A stretch of DNA of 60,223 nucleotides, from contig JACRNJ010000011.1 in assembly GCA_016219285.1 (NCBI GenBank), positions 1-60,223 of the forward strand. Reading direction: 5' to 3'. The stretch comes from Deltaproteobacteria bacterium. Lineage in GTDB: Bacteria; Desulfobacterota; GWC2-55-46; UBA9637. A program made the position numbers and the translations under genes. The notes beneath the pieces were generated by a model. The model was given only the letters and a program-made list of their open reading frames with translations, was not told the DNA's origin and did not search any database. The number at the start of each line of letters is the position of its first letter. The stretch's first letter is position 1. Positions 1 through 9,381 of the stretch are shown here, piece by piece.

Positions 1-91
1 CAGAATCTATGCGCCTGACTGCAGCAATTCTCAACTGCTCTTTCGCTTTTCGTGGCAGTCTACGAGCATCAAATATTTTTTTGCATATCAT
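1..91 (-). mobile_element. IS630-like transposase, N-terminal helix-turn-helix fragment (runs off the window)
   Basis: Minus-strand translation MICKKIFDARRLPRKAKEQLRIAAVRRIDS resembles the N-terminal HTH of IS630-family transposases. Confidence 0.55.
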
Positions 92-120
92 GCCTCATAT
101 TATACACTAATGAGGCTTAG

Positions 121-301
121 TTTGTGAAGATATTAGTAATCTTGCCGGTAAGTTCAGATTATTTTCAGTCATCTGCAAGAAGACCTTATTTTTCTGCAAT
201 GTCTAATGCAAAGATTTCAGACAGATTGGGGTCTGTTATCCCTGATTGGGAAAATGGAATTGACAGGTATGTAGAAAGGCTTAAAAGGGGTATCTTCAAA
301 T
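121..301 (+). pseudogene. rmlD: Truncated dTDP-4-dehydrorhamnose reductase (RmlD) C-terminal remnant
   Basis: Frame reads VKILVILPVSSDYFQSSARRPYFSAMSNAKISDRLGSVIPDWENGIDRYVERLKRGIFK*; RmlD-like C-terminus directly upstream of rfbB, N-terminus missing. Confidence 0.6.
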
Positions 302-1265
302 GAAAAAACTTTTGGTTACAGGTGAAGCAGGTTTTATAGGGAGTGAATTTGTAAGGGAGGGGGTAAAAAGGGGGGGATACAGGATTGTTTTGATAGATAA
401 ACTGACCTATGCAGGGGATGTGAAGAGGATAAAAGAGACAGATGGAAAAGTTGCTTTTTACGAAACAGATATATGTGATAAGAAATCCGTAAAATCTATA
501 TTTAAGAAAGAAAAACCTGATGCTGTTGTTCACTTTGCGGCAGAGAGCCATGTGGACAGGAGCATAGTAAATGCAGACCCTTTTCTGGATACCAATGTAA
601 AAGGAACTTGGACATTACTTGATGTTTCTCATCAGTATGGGGTTGAAAGATTTATAAACATATCCACTGACGAGGTCTATGGTGAACTTGGCAAAGATGG
701 AAGATTTTCTGAGACAACACCTTTAAATCCAAATTCCCCATATTCTGTCAGTAAGGCTTCTGCTGATATGCTGGGGAGGGCGTATTACAGGACATATGGA
801 CTGCCTGTAGTAACAGTAAGGCCGTCTAATAATTATGGTCCGTGGCAGTATCATGAAAAATTGATTCCTGTAATTATACTAAAAGCGCTGCATAATGAGA
901 AAGTCCCTGTTTACGGAACAGGACAGAACATCAGGGAATGGCTGTTTGTCTCTGATTGCGCAGATGCTGTTTTTACAATACTGGAAAAGGGGAGGGGAGG
1001 GAAGATATATAATGTGGGGAGTGGAGAGGAAAGGAAGAATATAGATGTAGTAAGGATTATTTTAAGTTTATTGGGGAAATCAGAAAAATTGATGGAATTT
1101 GTCCAAGATAGATTAGGGCATGACTTCAGATACTCCCTTAATTCAGACAAGATAAAGGAAGAATTGGGTTTTAATAAGAGAATCTGCTTTGAGAAGGGTA
1201 TTGAGGAAACTGTAAAATGGTATGTAGATAATATTGCATGGGCAAAAGGTAAATTTAATCTTTAA
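300..1265 (+). CDS. rfbB: dTDP-glucose 4,6-dehydratase
   Basis: 321 aa; GEAGFIGSEFVRE Rossmann start, STDEVYGEL, YSVSKASAD, RPSNNYGPWQ. Confidence 0.93.
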   Translation: MKKLLVTGEAGFIGSEFVREGVKRGGYRIVLIDKLTYAGDVKRIKETDGKVAFYETDICDKKSVKSIFKKEKPDAVVHFAAESHVDRSIVNADPFLDTNVKGTWTLLDVSHQYGVERFINISTDEVYGELGKDGRFSETTPLNPNSPYSVSKASADMLGRAYYRTYGLPVVTVRPSNNYGPWQYHEKLIPVIILKALHNEKVPVYGTGQNIREWLFVSDCADAVFTILEKGRGGKIYNVGSGEERKNIDVVRIILSLLGKSEKLMEFVQDRLGHDFRYSLNSDKIKEELGFNKRICFEKGIEETVKWYVDNIAWAKGKFNL

Positions 1266-1305
1266 TAAAAATGGAGTTATATTTTTTGGCAAGTATGCTT
1301 TTCGG

Positions 1306-1836
1306 TTAGAAAACTGTAGTATCGGTTGGCATATCTTTTAAACTCTTTCTTTGAACTTCAAAGAGATATTTTATTATATCCGACCTTTTTTCATCGTCCA
1401 GGTCTGCAAACTTTACTGCAACATTGTAGTAAATTGAACCTGCCTCTTCAAATCTTCCTGCCCTTACGACTTCTCCAACTATACTCAGCAGCATATAAGG
1501 ATAACAGGGAAGGTCAATATTTATTTTCAGTATGTCCCCCTCTTTAAACTCTTCCGTACATCTGAATCTCAAACCAGAGGCGCTTATATTTACTTCTCTC
1601 TTCTTTTGTTCAAAAGGGGTTATATCTGCATGATATTCGTGGGCAATGTATTTTACTATAAAATCAAGTTTCTGCTCCACAGATTTGAGCAGTGTCAATA
1701 TCTCTGTATTTGTGTCTTTTATTTCATTTTGGGGCTGGCTTAAATCTGTTGCTGATGGGATGGTTTGTTGAAGGACCTTTTCATAAGTAATAGGTAATGA
1801 GGTATCTACCCGGAAATACTCTCGTCTTTCTATGCC
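1306..1836 (-). CDS. PilZ-domain protein; start codon unclear
   Basis: ORF call begins at 1698, but the same frame is open to 1836 and encodes GIERREYFRVDTSLPITYEKV upstream, typical of PilZ proteins; no ATG/GTG/TTG seen at the expected start. Confidence 0.65.
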   Translation of the reverse strand, partial: GIERREYFRVDTSLPITYEKVLQQTIPSATDLSQPQNEIKDTNTEILTLLKSVEQKLDFIVKYIAHEYHADITPFEQKKREVNISASGLRFRCTEEFKEGDILKINIDLPCYPYMLLSIVGEVVRAGRFEEAGSIYYNVAVKFADLDDEKRSDIIKYLFEVQRKSLKDMPTDTTVF

Positions 1837-2428
1837 TTATGAGAATGCATGCTTATTGCTCATGGAAACACTTTTTTTCAGCAGATTAAACTCTTCCTCT
1901 GTAATCAAGCCGCGTTCTCTGAGACCTGCAAGTCGTTCTAAGTTTACAACTACCGCGCCCATTTCACATGGACCCGCCTTTTCCTCTTCCGTGGCCTTTG
2001 CGTTTTTATTATCGCCGTTTATCCGCCTCAATTCATCCACAAAAACCCTCTGCTGCTTGCGGAGAGGCATTCCTTACTGTTATATGCATTTCGTCAAGAC
2101 GGAAAGGCTTTATTATATAATCATACGCCCATTCCCTTATTGCCTGTACGGCTGTATCCAAAGAGGCATAACCTGTCATAATTATTACCATCGCATCGGG
2201 GTCCAGAAGTTTAACAGATTTCAGAATATCTATCCCGGTCATTCCTGGCATCTTGAGGTCTACAACGATACAATCGAACCCCTTGTTTTTAATAATCTCT
2301 ATAGCCTTTTTGCCGTCGCCGACAGCCTCAGCATTATAGCCGTTTTCTGCAAGGGAATCTGTCAATAGCTCTCTGATACTGCGATCATCATCAATTGTAA
2401 GGATATTATAAAATCCCTTTTCTGCCAA
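1837..2428 (-). pseudogene. Response regulator with SHOCT-like C-terminus, frameshifted
   Basis: 2033-2428 encodes a receiver domain (TIDDD, VVDLKMPGMTG, MTGYAS, KPF); 1837-2070 in another frame continues with LRKQQRVFVDELRRIN...LERLAGLRERGLITEEEFNLLKK. Confidence 0.7.
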
Positions 2429-2715
2429 AGGGGGGGTACTCCTGTGATTTTAAGCGCTCTATTATCCCGTTTTTAAGTTTCTCATTATCCGTTTTCTGCC
2501 GTCTTCTGAGATGGTGACTGTATCCTGGAACAATTCCTTACCGAAGTTCTCTCTATAGCGGGTTCGTTCATCTAAGATGTGTTTACTGTATGATTTCAGG
2601 ATATTTTCTACATGAGAGTATAGTCATATTGCCTCCTTTTGGATATGTACTGTTGCTGCCATAGGGGCAAACATAGATAAAACAGAGACAGTATTATCCT
2701 GCGAGAAGTTCGGGT

Positions 2716-3738
2716 TTATAGCAGGTCTATCTCTTTATGCGTCTCTTCAATTTGGATATGGGCGTAATGACGGGTCGTTACGTCTACGCTTGAATGCCCA
2801 AGGTATTTACTAATAAGATAAACCGAGACGCCTTTTTTCAGCAGATGACTTCCGAACGTCTCCCGCATGGTCTGGATGCTTATGTGTTTTAACCCTGCTG
2901 CCATGACAACCTTCTGTAATTCCCTGTGGAAGTTATTTTTCCACGGCACACCAGATTTTGTCGGAAATACAAACCGGCCATTGCGGGGCAACCCAATCAA
3001 CACATCCTTAAGTTTTTGATTGAGAGGGATAATTCTTTCTTCACAATCCTTTACTCTGTTTTCTGGTTTAGAGCGCACAAGCACAATGCCCTTGTCAAAA
3101 TCCACATCGTCCCACTCCAAAAAAATGAGTTCGTTCTTTCTCATTCCAAGATAGTACGCTGACAAGATGATAGGGTGTAGGTGAGGGTAATGTGTCTTTG
3201 CGGTTTCTAATAATTTATATACTTCTTTAAAAGACATATCCCTAAAAATCTTTTTTACCGGTTTAACCTTTTTTACTCCTGCGGCTGGGTTTGTTCGGAG
3301 ATAGCCTTTCCTAATGGCGTTATTAAAGAAGGTCTTTACGACTTTTAAATCTTTATTGGCGCCAGCTATGGTCTTTTTGAGGCGCATTTCGTAATAAGCT
3401 TCCATGGTTCGCAGGGTTATGTAATCAAGTCTTTGCTCGCGGCCATCAAGGTATGAGCGGAACCTGTTTAATGCTCCTATCTTCTCCTTTACAGTCTCGG
3501 CAGCTTTGCCAATATTGCCCCGTTCGAGATATTCTTTTATAGCATCGTTGAGATCACGCTTGATTGTCAGCAGCGTTGAATGATGAGTCTCTTTTGCTTC
3601 AAGGGTCTGGTATTCGGACAGGAGTATTCTTGCGGCATCCTTTGCCGTCACCTTCAAGGATTTCTGAACTGGCCTGCTATTCTCTATATAGCCAACCCAC
3701 CAGAAACGGGATTTTGCTCGCTTAAAAATATATGCCAT
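2716..3738 (-). CDS. Tyrosine-type site-specific integrase
   Basis: 340 aa; GMRKNELIFLEWDDVD, MRETFGSHLLKKGVSVYLISKYLGHSSVDVTTRHYAH; lies at the 3' side of a tRNA gene. Confidence 0.92.
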   Translation of the reverse strand: MAYIFKRAKSRFWWVGYIENSRPVQKSLKVTAKDAARILLSEYQTLEAKETHHSTLLTIKRDLNDAIKEYLERGNIGKAAETVKEKIGALNRFRSYLDGREQRLDYITLRTMEAYYEMRLKKTIAGANKDLKVVKTFFNNAIRKGYLRTNPAAGVKKVKPVKKIFRDMSFKEVYKLLETAKTHYPHLHPIILSAYYLGMRKNELIFLEWDDVDFDKGIVLVRSKPENRVKDCEERIIPLNQKLKDVLIGLPRNGRFVFPTKSGVPWKNNFHRELQKVVMAAGLKHISIQTMRETFGSHLLKKGVSVYLISKYLGHSSVDVTTRHYAHIQIEETHKEIDLL

Positions 3739-3887
3739 ATAATGTCAGTAGAATGTCAGTTATAGAAGTGATTTTAAATGAATTTATGGGAATTATAGGG
3801 AAGTAGCAGGAAGATGTCAAGAATATTTATTTGCACAAAACACCTTGATATTTAAGGTGATTCCAACGATATTAAGGGGTTATATAT

Positions 3888-3963
3888 TGGTGGCGGTGCG
3901 TGGACTCGAACCACGGACAAAGGGCTTATGAGACCCTTGCTCTGCCACCTGAGCTACACCGCC
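3888..3963 (-). tRNA. tRNA-Met (anticodon CAT), CCA encoded
   Basis: Reverse complement GGCGGTGTAGCTCAGGTGGCAGAGCAAGGGTCTCATAAGCCCTTTGTCCGTGGTTCGAGTCCACGCACCGCCACCA folds as a cloverleaf. Confidence 0.93.
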
Positions 3964-4053
3964 ATGTTTGCTCGTTATTATAAAATGAAAATTGTAAATT
4001 ATAAATTTTCCTTTTTTATTTTAAAATCTGCAATCTGCAATTTACAATTTCAA

Positions 4054-5817
4054 CTACCTCCCCTTCATCTTATAAACCATAATATAGCTCTTCCCTATTC
4101 CGCCATCCGTAACAACTGCAATTACCAGTTCCTTGCTGCCGTCGCTATCTATATCCTTTACAATATAATCCGCTATATAACCATCAATCTTTTTTGTCCT
4201 CCAGCTTTCTTCAAGGCTGCTTCCTTGCCATGTCAGATTTATAATTTCGCTCTTATCATAAGACCTGGCTCTTTTAAAGTAACGGCCAATGGCGCCAGGA
4301 TCATTCCTGCTGATTATTATTTCTCCAAATCCATTGCCATAGAGGTCAGTATAAACAATCCTGGCCTTTATATCTACAAAGTCGCTTCCCTCATTACTGC
4401 CTGATGATGTTCCAAGCTCAAGACGGTTCAGGCTGCCGCCGTAAAATTCTCCGCTCTTCCATATCTCTTGCCACAAGCCTTGTTTATCTTTATTGTATAT
4501 GCGCAGATAATCTTTTTCATCCATGGCAATAATATCTGCTGTCCCATTTCTATTCAAATCCACTATTTCAAAGTTGTATAAATTTAAACCTTTTGGTATA
4601 TCAACAGCCTTAACCGCCTGCAGTTTCCCATCTTTCCATTCAAGCCTTTGCACAGCGCCAAAGAATCCGGTTGTCTCGTCATATTTCTGCCCTATAAGCA
4701 TAGGAGCAGCTTTTTCTCCTACGGTCTTTATAAACCACTTAAAACCAGATGCTATAGTTTGGAATTCTCCATCCTTATATTCCATTGCATAAGAATCCAA
4801 TCTGTCATTTGTAATCCTTGAAATGTAAATTTCAGGAACGCCATTGTTGTTCATATCTGCAATTGATACGCTGTAATTTTTATGAGCGACATTTCCCTTA
4901 AATTCTTTAACAATTTCCAGCGCCTGCCCATTGAGCCGATAGATAAAAAGGTTGTGGCTGTCAAGCACAATCACTTCATTTTTTTTGTCGCCATCCACAT
5001 CTGCAATCTCAATATATTTTATAACCGTAGAAAATTGAGGGCTTTTCCAGATATGTTTTGTGTTAGATTTTTCCTTGATTATAAAATCGTCGTTTGCCAT
5101 AGTTTCTGCAGGCTTTTCCTTGGATATAAATTTACCTGTGTATTCAGAAGATGCAGGAGGAGCAGCTGGCGCTGTAGTTGTCTTTTCCGCATTCAAGATT
5201 TTAGCTTTTGTATGTTTAGCCATTTCATCAATCATTGATACAAGGTTATCCAGCCCTTTGCTTTGAGAAACAAAAAAGATAGGCGATACAACCTTTTTTA
5301 AGACTGCGGTCTTGGCGTCAATGCTTACACTGTCTGCAATAAGCGTAATACTTCCATAAATCACATAGTCAGCATTAACCTCATTGCCTATATTTTTGGC
5401 TATATCTTCTGTCATCTCCTCCTGACCGTATTTGGACAAGGCTGATTTAATGAAAGATTCCTTTACAATCTCTATGGTTGGTTCAGCGCCAATCCTGGAT
5501 GCAAACATATCATAAACACCGCCTTTGAGATATCCGAATTTTTCTTCAGCATTTATTTTCCATGGGACGATGGCTACCTTGACACTTTCGGCTGCAATAC
5601 TCTCTTTGCCATTTGCAAGGAATAGTGTCAAGGCAAGAGTGAGCAGTAAAATCTTTGAATGGGAGAATAGGTGAATCGGTGAATCGGTGAAAAATAAGAA
5701 ATGAACCGGTGAAGCTATACTTTTTCTCCCTTTCCCGTTTCCTTCCTTCTCCGATTCTATCCTTTTTCCCAGTTTCTCCGTTTCTCCGTTTCTCCGTTTC
5801 GTTATCTTTCTCATCAC
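4054..5817 (-). CDS. FG-GAP/VCBS-repeat exported protein with CsgG/TolB-like N-terminal region; start uncertain
   Basis: Repeated IADVDGDKKNEVIVLD / IADMNNNGVPEIYIS / IVDLNRNGTADIIAMD motifs; the first ~60 aa are low-complexity and repeat-derived. Confidence 0.7.
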   Translation of the reverse strand: MMRKITKRRNGETEKLGKRIESEKEGNGKGRKSIASPVHFLFFTDSPIHLFSHSKILLLTLALTLFLANGKESIAAESVKVAIVPWKINAEEKFGYLKGGVYDMFASRIGAEPTIEIVKESFIKSALSKYGQEEMTEDIAKNIGNEVNADYVIYGSITLIADSVSIDAKTAVLKKVVSPIFFVSQSKGLDNLVSMIDEMAKHTKAKILNAEKTTTAPAAPPASSEYTGKFISKEKPAETMANDDFIIKEKSNTKHIWKSPQFSTVIKYIEIADVDGDKKNEVIVLDSHNLFIYRLNGQALEIVKEFKGNVAHKNYSVSIADMNNNGVPEIYISRITNDRLDSYAMEYKDGEFQTIASGFKWFIKTVGEKAAPMLIGQKYDETTGFFGAVQRLEWKDGKLQAVKAVDIPKGLNLYNFEIVDLNRNGTADIIAMDEKDYLRIYNKDKQGLWQEIWKSGEFYGGSLNRLELGTSSGSNEGSDFVDIKARIVYTDLYGNGFGEIIISRNDPGAIGRYFKRARSYDKSEIINLTWQGSSLEESWRTKKIDGYIADYIVKDIDSDGSKELVIAVVTDGGIGKSYIMVYKMKGR

Positions 5818-5841
5818 ATCTCCTCAGGCGCTGAAACACAA

Positions 5842-5894
5842 GTAGTCTGCCGATTTATCGGCGTTTTAAGTTCGTCCATCAATGGGCAATTATA
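5842..5894. repeat. Family A palindromic repeat, copy 1
   Basis: GTAGTCTGCCGATTTATCGGCG...GTCCATCAATGGGCAAT; related to five other intergenic copies. Confidence 0.7.
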
Positions 5895-5898
5895 CGGC

Positions 5899-7569
5899 TT
5901 ACATCTCTTCAGGCGCTGAAACGGCTAAAAGTTTGAGGCCATTCTGCATAACTGTTTGGACAGCTTCGCACAGATACAGCCTTGCATTAGTTAGTTCGCT
6001 GTTTTCTGTTACAACCCTGTTTTTATTGTAGTAGGGGTGAAACATGGCCGCCAGTTCATGCAGGTAGAATGTTATCCTGTGCGGCTCCATAGCTATGGCG
6101 CTCCCCTTAACAATATCCGGAAAAGAGGCAAGTTTTTTTATAATATCCAATTCTTGCTTAAGACTCAAGAGTTTAATATTTATATCCTCTGTCTTTGGGA
6201 TGTTAACCCCTTTTTCTCTGGCATGTTTTATTATGCTGCATATCCTTGCGTGTCCATACTGCACATAAAAAACCGGGTTTTCGGGCGCCTGCCTTTTTGC
6301 AAGCTCCAGGTCAAAATCAAGATGCGCGTCAGATTTTCTTGATAGGAAGAAAAATCTGCAGCCGTCTGTGCCAACTTCATCTATAACCTGTCTTAAGGTG
6401 ACAAACTCACCTTCTCTTTTTCCCATTGGCACGGGCACGCCGTTTCTTGAAAGGGATACGAGTTGAATGAATATGATTTTAAGTATGCTGTCATCGTAAC
6501 CAAAGGCCTTTAAAGCTGCCCTCACCCGTGCTTCATAACCATGATGATCAGCGCCCCAGATATTGATTATTGTTGAAAAGCCGCTTTCTACCTTATTTTT
6601 GTGATAGGCTATATCCGATGTAAAATATGTTAATTCTCCATCGGCTTTACTTAAAACCCGGTCTTTATCGTCCCCAAATTGTGTGGTTCTGAACCACAGA
6701 GCTCCATCATGGTCAAAAATAACCGCCTTTTTTTTGAGTTCATTAATTGCTGTCATTACCAGCCCGCTGTCACGCAATTCTTTGTTCTCGCTGTACCACC
6801 TGTCGAATTCTATGCCAAAATCCTTGAGGTCGTTTTTTATCTGTTCCAGCATCGCCTCGCAGGCAAATTCTTGAAATGTCTCAGTTGATACAGCTTGCGT
6901 GGGGTTGCCGTATTTTTCCCGATAGTTCCGCGCAATCTCCTTTACATAGTCGCCTTTATAGAAATCTTCAGGGAATGGCTCATTCTTGCCGCCGAATTCT
7001 TCATTATAACGTCGCCGGACAGATTCTCCGAGTATATACACCTGTCTGCCGGCGTCATTAACATAATACTCTTTCACAACATCGTATCCGACCGCCTTTA
7101 GAATATTTGCAAGAGAGTCGCCTACAGCAGCCCCTCTTCCATGGCCAATATGCAGAGGTCCTGTTGGATTTGCGCTTACAAATTCCACCTGAACTTTTTT
7201 CCCAGCGCCGATATTGTTTGTTCCGTATCTTTGTTTAAGGGAGTGGACTTCTTTGAGAAGGTTGAGCCAGTAATCATCATGCATAAAGATATTGATAAAT
7301 CCAGGCCCTGCTACTTCTACCTTCTTTACATTTTCAGATAGCCTAATCTCTGCCGCTATCAACTCGGCAATCTGTCTTGGCGGTTTGCCCTCTCTGCCAG
7401 CCAAAAGCATGCCTACATTTGTTGCAAAATCGCCAAATTCATCCTTTTTTGGTTTTTCTATAATGACATCAGGAAGCTCGCCTGCCTTTATAGCCATATT
7501 TTGTTGACAATTTTTGATGGCCTTTTTTATAATATCTGTTACTGTTTCTGTCATTTCTTGTGTCTCCAT
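5899..7569 (-). CDS. argS: Arginyl-tRNA synthetase
   Basis: 556 aa; VEFVSANPTGPLHIGHGRGA, YYVNDAGRQ, MGKREGEFVTL. Confidence 0.96.
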   Translation of the reverse strand: METQEMTETVTDIIKKAIKNCQQNMAIKAGELPDVIIEKPKKDEFGDFATNVGMLLAGREGKPPRQIAELIAAEIRLSENVKKVEVAGPGFINIFMHDDYWLNLLKEVHSLKQRYGTNNIGAGKKVQVEFVSANPTGPLHIGHGRGAAVGDSLANILKAVGYDVVKEYYVNDAGRQVYILGESVRRRYNEEFGGKNEPFPEDFYKGDYVKEIARNYREKYGNPTQAVSTETFQEFACEAMLEQIKNDLKDFGIEFDRWYSENKELRDSGLVMTAINELKKKAVIFDHDGALWFRTTQFGDDKDRVLSKADGELTYFTSDIAYHKNKVESGFSTIINIWGADHHGYEARVRAALKAFGYDDSILKIIFIQLVSLSRNGVPVPMGKREGEFVTLRQVIDEVGTDGCRFFFLSRKSDAHLDFDLELAKRQAPENPVFYVQYGHARICSIIKHAREKGVNIPKTEDINIKLLSLKQELDIIKKLASFPDIVKGSAIAMEPHRITFYLHELAAMFHPYYNKNRVVTENSELTNARLYLCEAVQTVMQNGLKLLAVSAPEEM

Positions 7570-7572
7570 AAA

Positions 7573-7630
7573 AAACCGTGTTCGTTATCCATGACCGTGG
7601 AAACACAGGCACGAAATACGGACACGGTTA
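7573..7630. repeat. Family C repeat (ACCGTGTCCGT...ACGGACACGGT), copy 1
   Basis: aaccgtgttcgttatccatgaccgtgg...acggacacggtt, inverted arms. Confidence 0.6.
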
Positions 7631-7846
7631 ACTGTTTTTTGGCCGACAACCTGTCAGCCTGATTAAACCCCTCAGGACCCGCCAAAGCCAATGGTTATCT
7701 TAGACCCATCTACAATAACAGGTCTTTTCAGGCATAAAATTCCTCCTGTTGCTGTAGTTTTGTGCATAGTAACATCCGATAAGTTTTAATTCAAGCCCAG
7801 ATTAGCTCCTCTCAAGCCAAAATAGAAATGTCCTTTTTTATTCCGC

Positions 7847-8077
7847 TTATCCCTTGAAGAGTGGGTTTCGTCCTTTTACTCCCCTGTCTTGAAATGTTGC
7901 AAAGAATCTCTCTATCCTGCCTTTGGCCTGCGGTGAATTGGCATGGAGCAGCTTGACTCCGAGTTCTTTTAACGCCCTCCCGAATTCGCTTAACGGCTCG
8001 CTGCCGCTGAGTTCTTGTTCTATGAAGGGCTTGCCGTTTGATTTGTAGGTGGTGTGTCTGTCCGTATATATGAGCAA
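7847..8077 (-). pseudogene. DDE transposase fragment (integrase core C-terminus)
   Basis: LIYTDRHTTYKS...FGRALKELGVKLLHANSPQAKGRIERFFATFQDRGVKGRN, typical integrase-core segment, truncated. Confidence 0.75.
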
Positions 8078-8137
8078 TGGCAGTCCATAGCTCTCTATAG
8101 AGGGTCAGAATGGTCTTGCTTTTTGCTGTTGTTGTCC

Positions 8138-9319
8138 TTATTTTGCAACCTTCCTTGCCACAACAAATTTTAGATAATGTGTCTCAGGCATACTGATTAG
8201 AATTGGATGGTCTTTTGACTGGAAGCGATTTTCAACAAGCTGGAGCATACACCCTGCATCACGCGCCGCGTCATTCAATATATCCAGAAATGCGGTTGGA
8301 GAAATATTTTGCGAGCAGGATGATGTAATAAGATAACCGTTGTCGTTTAACAGTTTTAACCCTAAAATATTTATATCTTTATAACCGCGCCATGCGCCGG
8401 CTATTGCCTCCTTGCCCTTTACAAAAGAGGGCGGGTCAAGCATGACGCAGTCAAATCTTTCGCCTTTTTTATATTGCTCGCGAAGCCAATCAAAGTCATC
8501 GCCTTTTTCAGGTTTAATAATATTTTCAAGACCATTGAGTTGGATATTCCTGTTGAGCATTTCAAAAACCTTGCCGGAATCCTCTAATGCCACAACCTCC
8601 TTTGCCCCGTATTTCGTGGCATACATGGCAAATGCCCCTGTATAGGCAAAGCAGTCAAGAACCCGTTTATTTTTTACATACGGCCCTATTATCTTTCTGT
8701 TTTCCTGCTGGTCAAGGTAAAAGCCTGTTTTATGGCCTTCCAGAAGGTCAATCTCAAATCTTAATCCATCAAGGGTTATAATTGTCTTGCTGTTTTCATC
8801 GCCCCATACAAATCTTTTCCTCGGCAGAAGCCCCTCTTTTTTTCTTACATCAACATCGCTTCGTTCAACAATACTCTTGGGCTTGAATACATCTTTCAAT
8901 ATCTCAACAATATCATCTTTCCATTTCTCCATGCCAAGCGTTAATATTTGAAAACATATGACATCCTCATATTTATCAGCTATGAGGCCGGGAAGCAAAT
9001 CCCCTTCACTGAACACAACCCTGAAAGAGCCTTTCATTTGCCAGCCCAGCGAGAGACGATATTCCATGGCTTGTTCAATCCTTTTTTTAAAAAACCCCCT
9101 GTCTATGGGTTCATCCTTAAATGAAAGAACTCTTATGATTATCTTTGAATTGTTATTAATATAGCCACTGGCAATAAACCTGCCCCTGCCGTCTATTATA
9201 GACACGGTATCTCCATTTGAATAAGAGCCGTCAGTTGCCGTTATCTCATTATTAAAGACCCATAAATGACCAGATAAAAGTCTTTCAATGCACCGCTTTG
9301 AAACCTTGATGGCAGCCAA
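8138..9319 (-). CDS. rlmI: RlmI-like class I SAM-dependent rRNA methyltransferase with PUA domain
   Basis: 393 aa; N-terminal GHLWVFNNEI PUA region, KTGFYLDQQENR, VLDCFAYTGAFA, CVMLDPPSFVKGK. Confidence 0.88.
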   Translation of the reverse strand: MAAIKVSKRCIERLLSGHLWVFNNEITATDGSYSNGDTVSIIDGRGRFIASGYINNNSKIIIRVLSFKDEPIDRGFFKKRIEQAMEYRLSLGWQMKGSFRVVFSEGDLLPGLIADKYEDVICFQILTLGMEKWKDDIVEILKDVFKPKSIVERSDVDVRKKEGLLPRKRFVWGDENSKTIITLDGLRFEIDLLEGHKTGFYLDQQENRKIIGPYVKNKRVLDCFAYTGAFAMYATKYGAKEVVALEDSGKVFEMLNRNIQLNGLENIIKPEKGDDFDWLREQYKKGERFDCVMLDPPSFVKGKEAIAGAWRGYKDINILGLKLLNDNGYLITSSCSQNISPTAFLDILNDAARDAGCMLQLVENRFQSKDHPILISMPETHYLKFVVARKVAK

Positions 9320-9381
9320 AAATCCTCCTTCCGTAAAATAGCGATTAAAACACTTGCTATTTTTGGGTCCTTATTACCCCT

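Noticed and set aside
1832-2368. 178-aa plus-strand ORF opposite the response regulator
   Set aside because: Antisense of a recognisable receiver domain; its own translation has no domain-like features.
2461-2640. Possible small minus-strand protein VENILKSYSKHILDERTRYRENFGKELFQDTVTISEDGRKRIMRNLKTG*
   Set aside because: Open frame of ~50 codons without a clear start; suggestive of a small regulatory-type protein but not enough to call.
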